DNA from: Actinomadura craniellae
Lineage (GTDB): Bacteria; Actinomycetota; Actinomycetes; Streptosporangiales; Streptosporangiaceae
NCBI RefSeq assembly: GCF_003289645.1
Contig: NZ_QLYX01000001.1
Location: 310,001 to 374,000 of the forward strand
Direction: 5' to 3'
DNA length: 64,000 nt
The notes below the pieces were generated by a model, which was given only the letters and a program-made list of their open reading frames with translations, made no database searches and was not told the DNA's origin. Made by a program: the position numbers and the translations under genes. Of this stretch, positions 24,233-32,066 are shown piece after piece (position 1 is the stretch's first letter; each line of letters opens with the position of its first letter).

Positions 24233-26122
24233 ATGGCGAAGTTCATCAACCCGTACACGTTCGTTTCGCTGCCGGAGACCATCGACCGGGCGCGGCCGGC
24301 AGGGCATCACCGGGCCGTGCCGGGCCATCTCTGCGGGAGCATGACCGTCACCTGGACGTTGCGCACCCCGCTCCTGCTGCCGCAGGCCGAAGGGCCGGTC
24401 TCGGACGGCGGGGTGACGATCCCGGGCTCGTCGGTGAAGGGCGCCGTCCGGTCGTTGCACGAGACCCTGATGGGCGGTTGCCTGCGGGTCCTGGACGAGA
24501 CGTTCGTGCCGGTGTACCGGCGGCCCGCGGTGGGGATGGGGGAGGGCTGGTACCTCGGCCGGGTCGAGACCGCCACCGAGACGGGGCGCGCGGTGACGGT
24601 GAACGTCACCGAGGAGACGGTCTGGGTCCCGATCGAGGGGATCCGGCACGCGCTCCAGGGCGTCCCGCGGACCGGGGACACCGTCGACCTGGCCGAGTGG
24701 GCGATCTCGGAGACGAGCCTGGGGCGGCGGGAGGCCGACCAGGCGGGTGTGCGCGGCGGCGACGGGTGGGTGATCCTCGTCGGTGACGGCGGCACCCGGC
24801 GCAGATCGAAGAGGTTCTTCTGCGCCGCGGGCCGGCTGCCGGCTGAAGGCGACCTTCTCGACGTCACCCTCGACGCCTGGCAGGAGTACCAGCGGCTCTG
24901 CGACGGCACCGACGACATGCGCCGCTACCGCCAGAACCCCCGGCACCCCGAGGTCAAGGAGTGGGCGAGCGGCCCCGTCACCGCCCCGGTCACCTGGCAG
25001 GACCGGCGGACGATCGGCCTGCGCCGCCGCGCCACCGGGCGCCTGTGGCGGGGCGACGTCGTCTGGGTCCACGTTGACGCGGCGACCGGGACGATCGACC
25101 ACCTGTCGATGGCCGCGATCTGGCGGGTGCCCGGCAGCGGGTCCCTGGGGGAGCGGGTCCCCGCCGACGCGCACCCCTGCACCGACCCCGGGCACCTGTG
25201 CGTGTCCTGCCGGATGTTCGGCGCGGCCGACACCTCCGGCGGTGACCGCGAGGCCGAGGCGGACCAGCGCTCCTACGCGGGGCATGTGCGGTTCGGCTCC
25301 GCCACGGCGGAGAACGTGACCACGACGACGGTGCGGCTGGCCCCGCTGGGCGCCCCGAGACCGGGAGCCGGCCAGTTCTACCTGGAACACGGGAGGGACG
25401 ACCCGGCCTCGGCGGAGGAGAACCTCCCGGCTGCGTACTGGGGTTCCGAGCACGACGCGGACGGGCTCCGGGCCGTCCGGGGCCGCAAGTTCTACTGGCA
25501 CGGGGACCCGGAACGGCAGGACCCGCCCCGGCACGTCGCCCGGCCCGAGCAGCGCAACGAGCACATGTCCCAGGACCGGCGGCTGGTCCCCAAGGGCACG
25601 GTCTTCACCCAGCGGATCCGGTTCGACAACCTCTCCCGCGCCGAGCTCGGCTCGCTGCTCGTCACGCTCCAGCCCGGCGTGCTGCTCCCGCGCTGCGAGG
25701 GGTTGCAGAGCGCGGACTACGCCCTGCACCTGGGCGGCGGTAAACCCCTCGGCCTGGGCAGTTGCGAGGTCACGGTCACCGGCCTGGAGTGCTGGGACGC
25801 CGCCGCACGGTACGCCGGCGCGGAACCGTCCGCCCCCGACCCCTGGACTTACACCGACGCGCTCCTCTCGGACGTCGCGCGGCTCGCCGCCCCCGCCGCC
25901 CGGCGCCGGTGGCCGGCCCTCAGCCGCGTCCTGCGGGTGGACGGCGTCGCCCCCGAGGCGCTGTGGTACCCGCTCGGCGGGCCCGCCCCGCGGGACAGGG
26001 ACCGCTCGTTCGCCTACTTCTCCCGCACCAACGGCCGGTTCCTGAGGAACAGAAGGGAACCGATCGTCCCGCTGCCCGACCCGGCCGACCGGGACGACGA
26101 CCAGACGCAGGAGGCCAGGTAA
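24233..26122 (+). CDS. Type III RAMP protein (TIGR03986-like)
   Basis: A large RAMP-superfamily protein (629 residues) beginning MAKFINPYTFVSL, matching the FVNPYNFV-type opening of the TIGR03986 CRISPR family. RAMP landmarks are TIPGSSVKGAVRSLHE (the loop before the first glycine-rich helix), a Cys pair in CVSCRMFGAADTSGG and GGGKPLGLGSCEVTV near the end. It may form part of the effector backbone or an accessory subunit. ATG 24233 follows a run of six G. It is the first gene of an operon running to 30966, with the next gene 4 bp away. Confidence 0.8.
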   Translation: MAKFINPYTFVSLPETIDRARPAGHHRAVPGHLCGSMTVTWTLRTPLLLPQAEGPVSDGGVTIPGSSVKGAVRSLHETLMGGCLRVLDETFVPVYRRPAVGMGEGWYLGRVETATETGRAVTVNVTEETVWVPIEGIRHALQGVPRTGDTVDLAEWAISETSLGRREADQAGVRGGDGWVILVGDGGTRRRSKRFFCAAGRLPAEGDLLDVTLDAWQEYQRLCDGTDDMRRYRQNPRHPEVKEWASGPVTAPVTWQDRRTIGLRRRATGRLWRGDVVWVHVDAATGTIDHLSMAAIWRVPGSGSLGERVPADAHPCTDPGHLCVSCRMFGAADTSGGDREAEADQRSYAGHVRFGSATAENVTTTTVRLAPLGAPRPGAGQFYLEHGRDDPASAEENLPAAYWGSEHDADGLRAVRGRKFYWHGDPERQDPPRHVARPEQRNEHMSQDRRLVPKGTVFTQRIRFDNLSRAELGSLLVTLQPGVLLPRCEGLQSADYALHLGGGKPLGLGSCEVTVTGLECWDAAARYAGAEPSAPDPWTYTDALLSDVARLAAPAARRRWPALSRVLRVDGVAPEALWYPLGGPAPRDRDRSFAYFSRTNGRFLRNRREPIVPLPDPADRDDDQTQEAR

Positions 26123-26126
26123 AGGG

Positions 26127-27506
26127 ATGCCCACCTACCTCGACGTCGCGGCGGTGCGGATCCAGCCCTACATCGCCCGCACCCCGGCGCTGCGGCTGCG
26201 CCGCGGCGCGTCGTGGCTGCTCAGCACCGCCACGGCCGCCGGCGACCTGGAACGGCTGCTCACCGGCCAGGGCCTGACCGCTACCCGCAACCGGGACGCG
26301 GGCGACGCCGACGGCGTCGTCCCGCTGGTGGTCGGGCAGGGCACCGAACGGCGGGTCGCCGAGCGGGTCATGCTGCGGCTGCGCGAGCAGCTGCCGGCCG
26401 TGGAACTCCAGGCCGTCTGGGCCACCGCCGGCAGCTACCTGGAGGCGTACCCGGCGCTGGCCGCGCAGCGCACCCGCCCGCTGGTGGCGGTCCCCGCACC
26501 GGTGGACTTCCCGCTCGGCACCACCTGCGAGTGGTGCCGGGTCGACCTGCGCACCGCCGGCGGGACGATGTGCGCGGACTGCTCGGCCCGGGACCGCGCC
26601 GCCGGCCGCCGCGCCTCCGCCACCGGCCCGGCGGCGGAGGGAGAGGACGCCTCGGCCACCGAACGGGCCGTCCTGGACGGCGTCAACACCGCCCTGTCCA
26701 CCGGGCTGACCCCGGTGCGGCACCTCACCGACCTGGCCCGGCTGGGCGCGGCCGGGGGCAACCGCAACCACGTCGCGACCGTGGCGCTGGACGGCAACGG
26801 GATGGGCGCCTTCTTCGCCGCGCTGGCGGGCTCCGGCGACGCCGACCTCAAACGCCGCATCTCCCCGGCGATCTCCGCGGCGACCCGGGCCGCGCTGGTC
26901 ACCGCCACCGCCGGGATCGTCCGCCCCGGCGACCGGAGGCTACCGGTGATCGCCCACGTGGTGGGCGGCGACGACGTGGTGGTCTCGCTGGTGGCCGACC
27001 GCGCCTGGAACTTCGTGGCCGCCTTCCAGCGGGCCTTCACCGCGGAACTCGCGCGGGTGACGCTGCCCGGCGGGATCCGCGACCGGGCGCCGTCCATGTC
27101 GGCCGGAGTGGTCTTCGCCCACCACAAGTTCCCCTACGCCCGGGCCGTGCTCCTGGCCGACGACATGCTCAGGAAGGCCAAACGCGACACCCGGGGCGCC
27201 GAACCCGCCGTCTGCTGGCTGGACGTCACCGAGGACGGCGAGACCGCCCCGCCCTGGCGCCGGGCGTTCACCTCGGGCGAGCTGGCCGACCACGCGAAGG
27301 CGATCGAGAGCATCGCCGCGCTCGGCAACACCGGCCGCCAGGTCCTGCAACGGCTGCTGGCCACCGGCACCCGGGAGGAGGCCACCGCCGCCGTGCTCGG
27401 CTGGGCGCGCCGCGGCGGGCACGCCGAGCTCCGGCGGCTGACCGGCCACCTCGACATCGACGAGCTGCGCGGCCTGGCCGCCTACACCCGGTGGTGGCGC
27501 CCGTGA
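26127..27506 (+). CDS. cas10: Cas10 (Cmr2-like) with GGDD palm, no HD domain
   Basis: The large subunit of a type III effector. At 459 residues it is much shorter than the usual 700-900, and the N-terminal HD nuclease domain is absent. A zinc site is formed by Cys134, Cys137, Cys149 and Cys152 (CEWC...CADC). The first palm feature VATVALDGNGMGAFFA is present. The catalytic GGDD is residues 280-283 in VIAHVVGGDDVVVSL. MSAGVVFAHHKFPYARAVL is also diagnostic. By family knowledge an intact GGDD palm makes cyclic oligoadenylates when target RNA binds, so signalling rather than Cas10 DNA cleavage is expected. Its stop overlaps the next start (GTGA). Confidence 0.88.
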   Translation: MPTYLDVAAVRIQPYIARTPALRLRRGASWLLSTATAAGDLERLLTGQGLTATRNRDAGDADGVVPLVVGQGTERRVAERVMLRLREQLPAVELQAVWATAGSYLEAYPALAAQRTRPLVAVPAPVDFPLGTTCEWCRVDLRTAGGTMCADCSARDRAAGRRASATGPAAEGEDASATERAVLDGVNTALSTGLTPVRHLTDLARLGAAGGNRNHVATVALDGNGMGAFFAALAGSGDADLKRRISPAISAATRAALVTATAGIVRPGDRRLPVIAHVVGGDDVVVSLVADRAWNFVAAFQRAFTAELARVTLPGGIRDRAPSMSAGVVFAHHKFPYARAVLLADDMLRKAKRDTRGAEPAVCWLDVTEDGETAPPWRRAFTSGELADHAKAIESIAALGNTGRQVLQRLLATGTREEATAAVLGWARRGGHAELRRLTGHLDIDELRGLAAYTRWWRP

Positions 27507-28039
27507 GGTTCCAGATCCACTTCCACGGCCCGTTCCGGGTCGCGACGGGCTCCGCGGCGGACGGCCTGAACGCGTCCTACGACGAGGAGAACCCGCTCCC
27601 CGCCTCCAGCCTCAAGGGCCTGATGCGCGCCCACGCCGTGCGGCCCCTGCGCCTGCCCGAACCGCTGGTGGGGGAGGTGTTCGGGGACCGGTGGAACCGT
27701 ACCCCCTGGTCCTGGACCGACGCCGAGATCACCGGTGGTGTCGGCCGGATCCGCACCCAGTCCAGGATCGACCCGCGCACCCACACCGTGGCCGACGGCG
27801 CGATGTTCACCTCGGGCGAGCTGTGGCCGGCCGGGGCGAGCTTCGCCATCGTCCAGCGGGACGCCGTCGACCCCGACCGGATCGAACTGCACCAGGCCGT
27901 ACTGATCGCCGCCGCCCGCGCCATCACCGCCCTGGGGTCCGACCGGCGCCGCGGGCTCGGCTGGGTCAGCGTCGTCCCCGACCGGCCCTGGGACGACCAC
28001 CTGCACGCGCTGCTGACCACCCACCGGAGCCCCCGATGA
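27503..28039 (+). CDS. Small RAMP (Cas7-group) protein
   Basis: 178 residues, starting at GTG 27503 inside the cas10 stop overlap. The RAMP pattern is clear: FQIHFHGPFRVATGS, then NPLPASSLKGLMRAHA (the family's P-x-SSLKG loop), and DRRRGLGWVSVV with the terminal glycine-rich loop. It is probably a Csm3/Cmr4-type backbone subunit that wraps the guide RNA. No catalytic Asp can be assigned with certainty. It is coupled on both sides by 4-bp overlaps. Confidence 0.8.
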   Translation: MRFQIHFHGPFRVATGSAADGLNASYDEENPLPASSLKGLMRAHAVRPLRLPEPLVGEVFGDRWNRTPWSWTDAEITGGVGRIRTQSRIDPRTHTVADGAMFTSGELWPAGASFAIVQRDAVDPDRIELHQAVLIAAARAITALGSDRRRGLGWVSVVPDRPWDDHLHALLTTHRSPR

Positions 28040-28719
28040 GCGACACCCCGGCCCACGGCATCCAGGCCGAGGCCCACCAGGGGCTGGCGATCGGCGGCCC
28101 CGCCGAGGTCGGCTTCGACAAGCGCAGCCTCGACCACGTCCCCGGCAGCACCCTGCGCGGCGCGCTCGCCTCGGTGTGGGTCCGCGACCATGGCCCACCC
28201 ACCGCCGGCAACCCGCGGCGCGACGAGTTCATCGACATCTTCGAGCGGACGGTCAGGTTCGGCCCGCTGTTCCAGGACGGCACCGCGCTGGTGCCGCTGT
28301 CGGCGGTCTTCTGCAAGTACCCGCGCACCGCCGGGTGCCGCTCCTGGAGCATCGACGCCGCGGTGGACCCCGGCGCGCACCTGTGCCCGCACTGCGGCCA
28401 GGGCGTGGAGACCGGCAAGGGGCAGCTCACCGGGGTCCGCACCCAGCGCACGCTCCGCGCCGGCCTCGACGAGCGGGGCGTCCCCAAGGACGGGTACCTG
28501 TTCGCCCGGCACGAGCTCAGCCGCGGGACGACCTACCGGGGGCGGCTGGTCGGCCACCACCCCTGGCTGGCGGAGGAACGCACGATCTGGCTGGGCGGGA
28601 AGACCTCCACCAACGGGATGGCGACCGTCCGGATCGACACCGAACCCGCCCCGGTGCCGGTCCCCGACTCGCCCCGCGAGGACGGGCGCTGGTCGTCCGG
28701 TGCACCGGCCCCGCCGTGA
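28036..28719 (+). CDS. csx10: Csx10-like protein, N-terminal part (frame broken)
   Basis: 227 residues. The core (DHVPGSTLRGALASVWV, then a zinc-like segment CPHCGQGVE, then RTQRTLRAGLDERG and GYLFARHELSRGTTYRGRLVG) follows the N-terminal half of Csx10, the Cas5-group subunit of type III-D. IWLGGKTSTNGMATVRI ends the first RRM. The frame then runs into a stop at 28717, before the second half. The second half continues in the -1 frame at once. Either a 1-base deletion or a true split is possible. The start overlaps the previous gene (ATGA). Confidence 0.75.
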   Translation: MSDTPAHGIQAEAHQGLAIGGPAEVGFDKRSLDHVPGSTLRGALASVWVRDHGPPTAGNPRRDEFIDIFERTVRFGPLFQDGTALVPLSAVFCKYPRTAGCRSWSIDAAVDPGAHLCPHCGQGVETGKGQLTGVRTQRTLRAGLDERGVPKDGYLFARHELSRGTTYRGRLVGHHPWLAEERTIWLGGKTSTNGMATVRIDTEPAPVPVPDSPREDGRWSSGAPAPP

Positions 28720-29339
28720 TCGTCGACGCCGCCGGCCGTCCCGCGCTCGACCCGGTCGAGGAGATCCTGCGGGTGCTCGGGCTCGGCCCGGACACCGTCG
28801 AGGAGAGCCGCGCCTGGATCCGCCCGGGCCGCGCCGGCGGCTGGCACATCGCCTCCGGGCTGCCCAAACCCGACGAGATCGTCGTCGAGCGGGGGTCGGT
28901 CGTCGTCCTGCACCTGAAGGAGCGGCCGGAGCGGGCCGCCCTGCGCCGGCTGGCCACCGAGGGGATCGGCCTGCGCCGGATCGAGGGCTTCGGGACGGTC
29001 GAGGTCAACCCGGCGCCCTGGCGGCAGGACGTGCCCGCACCGGCGGCGCCCGCCCGGCAGCCGTCCGTGCTGGCCGCGCTGCGGGAACGCGAGCTGCTCG
29101 GCACCGAGGAAACCGTCCGGTGGCTGCTGGACCGGGGCCGCCGGGTGGCCGTCGAACGCGCCCGCAACCCCCGCTTCGGCATCGGCGAGTTCTTCGAGGA
29201 ACGGATCTCCCTGCTCTTCGACGACCGCCAGGCCGCGGCCGTCCGGGAACTGTTCGAATCGGACCGGCTGGCCGCCGCGCTCCCCCTGCTGGAACGGGAA
29301 CTGGACCTGCTCACCACCGACCGGGGAGACCCATCGTGA
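28716..29339 (+). CDS. csx10: Csx10-like protein, C-terminal part
   Basis: 207 residues read from GTG 28716, which overlaps the stop of the N-terminal piece (GTGA). Before that GTG the same frame is open and encodes RALVVRCTGPAVIVDAAGRP, which looks like the normal join to the upstream half. The text that follows contains GGWHIASGLPKPDEIVVERG and the glycine-rich loop GIGLRRIEGFGTVEV, the second RRM of Csx10. Joined, the two pieces give a Csx10 of about 430 residues. There is no ribosome site before 28716, so coupling or frameshifting would be needed. Confidence 0.72.
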   Translation: MIVDAAGRPALDPVEEILRVLGLGPDTVEESRAWIRPGRAGGWHIASGLPKPDEIVVERGSVVVLHLKERPERAALRRLATEGIGLRRIEGFGTVEVNPAPWRQDVPAPAAPARQPSVLAALRERELLGTEETVRWLLDRGRRVAVERARNPRFGIGEFFEERISLLFDDRQAAAVRELFESDRLAAALPLLERELDLLTTDRGDPS

Positions 29340-30574
29340 TCACCACCGTGATCCTGGCGGCCATCGACGTCGACGCCGGCTGGTCCGTCGGCGCCCCCGA
29401 GACCGGATCGGCGGCCGTGGACCGCGACCTGCTGGTCGACCGGAACGGGAACCCCTGGGTCCCGCCCTCCGCCCTGGCCGGCTCGCTGCGCGCGCACCTG
29501 GCCGAGCACTCCGCCGACGAGACCCTGATGGGCAGCCGTCCGCCCGAGACCGCCGACGACCAGCGGCTCGAACCGTCCGCGCTGTGGCTGCTGGGCACCC
29601 GCACCAGGGTCCGCGACGGCGACGCCGCCCCCCGCACCGAAGTCGTCGCCGCCACCGCCATCGACCCGCGCCGCCGGGCCGCCCGCCCCCGGTCACTACG
29701 GCACACCCGGCAGGTCGCCCGCGACTGCCGGATCGAGCTGTACCTCCAGCACGACGGCCCGCTGACGGACACCGAACTGGAACTGCTGGCGGCCTGGCGC
29801 CCCGCCGTGGGACGCGACCGCACCCGCGGCGGCGGGACCGCCCGCCTCGCCCGCCTGGCCTACCGCCGCTACGACCTGGACGACCCCGACCAGCTCCGGG
29901 CCTGGCTCGACACCACCGGCCCCGGCCGGTTCACCGGGCTGACCGACGTCACGATCCCCGAACCGCCCGACACCACCGTGCTGTCGGCGTCCTTCGAGAT
30001 CACCGACCCGCTGCACCTGGGCACCGGCTCGTACCGCACCAAGGAGAAGGGCGGCCCCCGGCAGGCCACCAGCCGCACCCGCGGCGGCCGGCCCCTGATC
30101 CCCGGCAGCACCTGGAAGGGCGTGTTCCGGGCCCGCGCCGGATACATCCTCCGCACCCGCTTCGGCGAGCCCGCCGCCTGCACCGAGCAGACCGGCTGCG
30201 GCCGGTGCCCGCTGTGCGACCTGTTCGGCTCGTCCGGCCGCCGCGGCCGGCTGGCCTTCCAGGACAGCGCGATCACCGGGGCGCGGACCGCCGCGCGCAC
30301 CCAGGTGGCGATCGACCGGGTCGGCGGCGGCGCCCGCGACAAGCTCCTGTTCACCCGCCAGGCCGTCGAATCCGGCCGGTTCACCCTGCTCGTCCAAGCC
30401 CTCGACCGGGTCGCGGACTGGGAACGCAACCTGCTGCTGCACGTCGTCCGCGACCTCGACGACGGCCTGATCGGCGTCGGCGGCGGCACCCAGCAGGGCT
30501 ACGGCACGATCCGGCTCACCGACCGCACCCCCCTGGACGACCTCCGCCCCGCCACCATGGAGGCAGCACCATGA
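29336..30574 (+). CDS. Double-RAMP Cas7 fusion
   Basis: 412 residues from GTG 29336 (GGGGAG 7 bases upstream). The first RAMP, about residues 1-195, has WVPPSALAGSLRAHLAEH and RGGGTARLARLAY. The second, about 215-400, has LHLGTGSYRTKEKGG, LIPGSTWKGVFRARAGYIL, a zinc-like CGRCPLCDLFGSSG, VAIDRVGGGARDKLLFT and VGGGTQQGYGTIRL. These are Csm3-type landmarks. Type III-D systems commonly carry fused Cas7 units, which supports that assignment. It probably supplies two backbone segments and target-RNA cleavage sites. Confidence 0.85.
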   Translation: MITTVILAAIDVDAGWSVGAPETGSAAVDRDLLVDRNGNPWVPPSALAGSLRAHLAEHSADETLMGSRPPETADDQRLEPSALWLLGTRTRVRDGDAAPRTEVVAATAIDPRRRAARPRSLRHTRQVARDCRIELYLQHDGPLTDTELELLAAWRPAVGRDRTRGGGTARLARLAYRRYDLDDPDQLRAWLDTTGPGRFTGLTDVTIPEPPDTTVLSASFEITDPLHLGTGSYRTKEKGGPRQATSRTRGGRPLIPGSTWKGVFRARAGYILRTRFGEPAACTEQTGCGRCPLCDLFGSSGRRGRLAFQDSAITGARTAARTQVAIDRVGGGARDKLLFTRQAVESGRFTLLVQALDRVADWERNLLLHVVRDLDDGLIGVGGGTQQGYGTIRLTDRTPLDDLRPATMEAAP

Positions 30575-30966
30575 CCGGCCTCGACGCCCGGCTCGTCGCC
30601 CGGGGGCGGCTCCCCTGGGAACGGGCGCTGACCCACCTGGACGGCGGCACCTGCCTGTGGGCCGACCTCGACGGCCTGCACACCGGCCCGCCCCCCACCG
30701 AACCGCCCATCGCCACGCACCTGTGGGCCTGGGACACCGACCGGCTGCTGCGCGCCCGCGTTGACGGCGCCGAATGCGTCCTCGCCGAACTGCACCTGGC
30801 CACCACCGCCGCGGGCGAACCCGTCCGGGTCACCCGCCGCCAGGTCCCCACCTGGCCGCTCGGCGAGGGCCGGGTCTCGGTGCCCGACGAGTGGCGCGCC
30901 CGCTCCGCCACCCTCTACGAGGTGGCCGGGCTCATGCCCCTCACCTTCGCCCGGCTCGACCCCTGA
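30571..30966 (+). CDS. Csx19-like type III-D accessory protein
   Basis: 131 residues, ATG 30571 overlapping the previous stop. The sequence LTHLDGGTCLWADLDGLHTG, later LWAWDTDRLLRARVDG, resembles small CRISPR proteins of the Csx19/TIGR03984 kind found at the end of III-D operons. The similarity is by pattern only. No small subunit of the Csm2/Cmr5 type is otherwise present, so this protein could fill that place. It is the last gene of the effector operon; a weak stem at 30974-31008 follows. Confidence 0.55.
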   Translation: MTGLDARLVARGRLPWERALTHLDGGTCLWADLDGLHTGPPPTEPPIATHLWAWDTDRLLRARVDGAECVLAELHLATTAAGEPVRVTRRQVPTWPLGEGRVSVPDEWRARSATLYEVAGLMPLTFARLDP

Positions 30967-31005
30967 ACGGGGATGACGGCCGGTGGGAACGCCATCGGTC
31001 CGGCG

Positions 31006-31623
31006 TCACTGCCCGGTGGCGCGTCGTTTGAGGACGGTGAAGCGCCCGCAGTCCTGGACGTGTCCGCGCATGACCAGGTGCCTTTCCCGGACGGGCTTGG
31101 CGTCGAGCCCGACCATGCGGAAACCGGTGGCCCGTTTCTTCCAGGAGACGGGCCGGAGCGTGAGGGTGCCGTCGGTGTAGCGGCCCTGCTGGCGGGAGAT
31201 CCCCAGCGGTTGGCCGGAGAGATACTGGCCCCGGTAGAAGGCGAAGTCGGCGGTCACCCGGGTGCTTCCGCCGGCCCCGCGGCGGACGGTCAGTGTCATG
31301 GCGCGCTGGACGCCCTGGCAGAGGTAGTCGCCCTGCCAGACGCCGGGCAGCTCTTCCATCGTGATGGCGACGTCCGCGCGGATCGGCTGGCCGGTCAGGA
31401 AGTTCTTCGCCGCGGTGCCGATCGCGCCGAGCAGCGCGACGGCCGCCGCGATGCTGAGGAGTATGCAGCCGCAACCGCCGCTGCTGCGCTGCGGGGGAGT
31501 CTGGTCGGCGATCCAGGGGCATTGCGGGTCGTGGCTGGAAGTAGTTCCGGTGCACGCGTTGCAGGGGCTGGGGCCAAGGATCAAGGCGAAATCTCCGGGG
31601 TTGGCAGGGCGCTGGTCAACCAC
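31006..31623 (-). CDS. Single-TM protein facing the CRISPR operon
   Basis: 205 residues. The N-terminal 50 residues contain Cys pairs (PCNAC, and GCGC next to the membrane). One TM helix follows (ILLSIAAAVALLGAIGTAA), then a beta-rich extracytoplasmic domain (VWQGDYLCQGVQRAMTLTVRRG, YTDGTLTLRPVSW). No family is recognised. It is convergent with the type III operon, 40 bp apart, and divergent from the TM-SAVED gene. Involvement in the same defence locus is possible but unproven. Confidence 0.65.
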   Translation of the reverse strand: MVDQRPANPGDFALILGPSPCNACTGTTSSHDPQCPWIADQTPPQRSSGGCGCILLSIAAAVALLGAIGTAAKNFLTGQPIRADVAITMEELPGVWQGDYLCQGVQRAMTLTVRRGAGGSTRVTADFAFYRGQYLSGQPLGISRQQGRYTDGTLTLRPVSWKKRATGFRMVGLDAKPVRERHLVMRGHVQDCGRFTVLKRRATGQ

Positions 31624-32066
31624 TCTGCCATTTCGGAATTATCGCCGCATTCCATGTGGAAATGCGGACGATCTCAAATTATCGCTGTCGGCTTCCGTTT
31701 TGTGGTGAGAGGAGCGCTGATCGCGGGAGATTCGCACCTGACTCACTTTTCCCCGGTCGACGCGCCACCCGCCACCCGCCACCGGTGCCCGCCCTGACCA
31801 CAGGCCGGACGGCCTGCCGCGGTCTGGTCGCTCTCCAGGGGCCTGTCTCGAAGTGGGGTCAAAGTTCCCTGCGGTACCGCTGACGCCGACCTTGCCAGCA
31901 TGATCGTTGAGGGTGGGTGGTGCCATGACCCCACCCACCCTCAACGATCACCTGCGCCTGCACCTGGTGGGGTGCTGTCCTTCGGGGCTGGTCTCGTGGG
32001 TGTGCCTGGTGGCGCTGTGGGCCGGTTTGTCGCGGGTGAGGTCGTTGAGCCTCTAGGTTCGTGTTC
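31624..32066. other. 443-bp divergent intergenic region
   Basis: Upstream of both the single-TM gene and the TM-SAVED gene. It holds an imperfect stem at about 31644-31667 (CCGCATTCC/GGAAATGCGG) in a locally AT-rich patch and, from about 31841, a copy of the dispersed palindromic element. No gene is seen. Confidence 0.5.
31841..31950. repeat. Dispersed palindromic element, copy 1
   Basis: It begins GCCTGTCTCGAAGTGGGGTC (31841-31860), which resembles the left end of copy 3. Its core is a perfect 20-bp inverted repeat, TGATCGTTGAGGGTGGGTGG (31901-31920) and its complement (31931-31950), around a 10-nt loop. The right end is not clear. Confidence 0.7.

Noticed and set aside
28662-28665. CCCC run as a programmed -1 frameshift site in csx10
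   Set aside because: There is no classical slippery heptamer or clear downstream structure. It is kept only as one option in the finding.
30974-31008. Weak stem (TGACGGCCGG / CCGGCGTCA) as terminator of the CRISPR operon
   Set aside because: It has a bulge and overlaps the end of the convergent gene. Not strong enough to list as a feature.
31901-31950. Long palindromes at 31.9, 40.4 and 50.9 kb as ordinary terminators
   Set aside because: Two lie upstream of divergent genes, and all share sequence, which terminators in this window do not.
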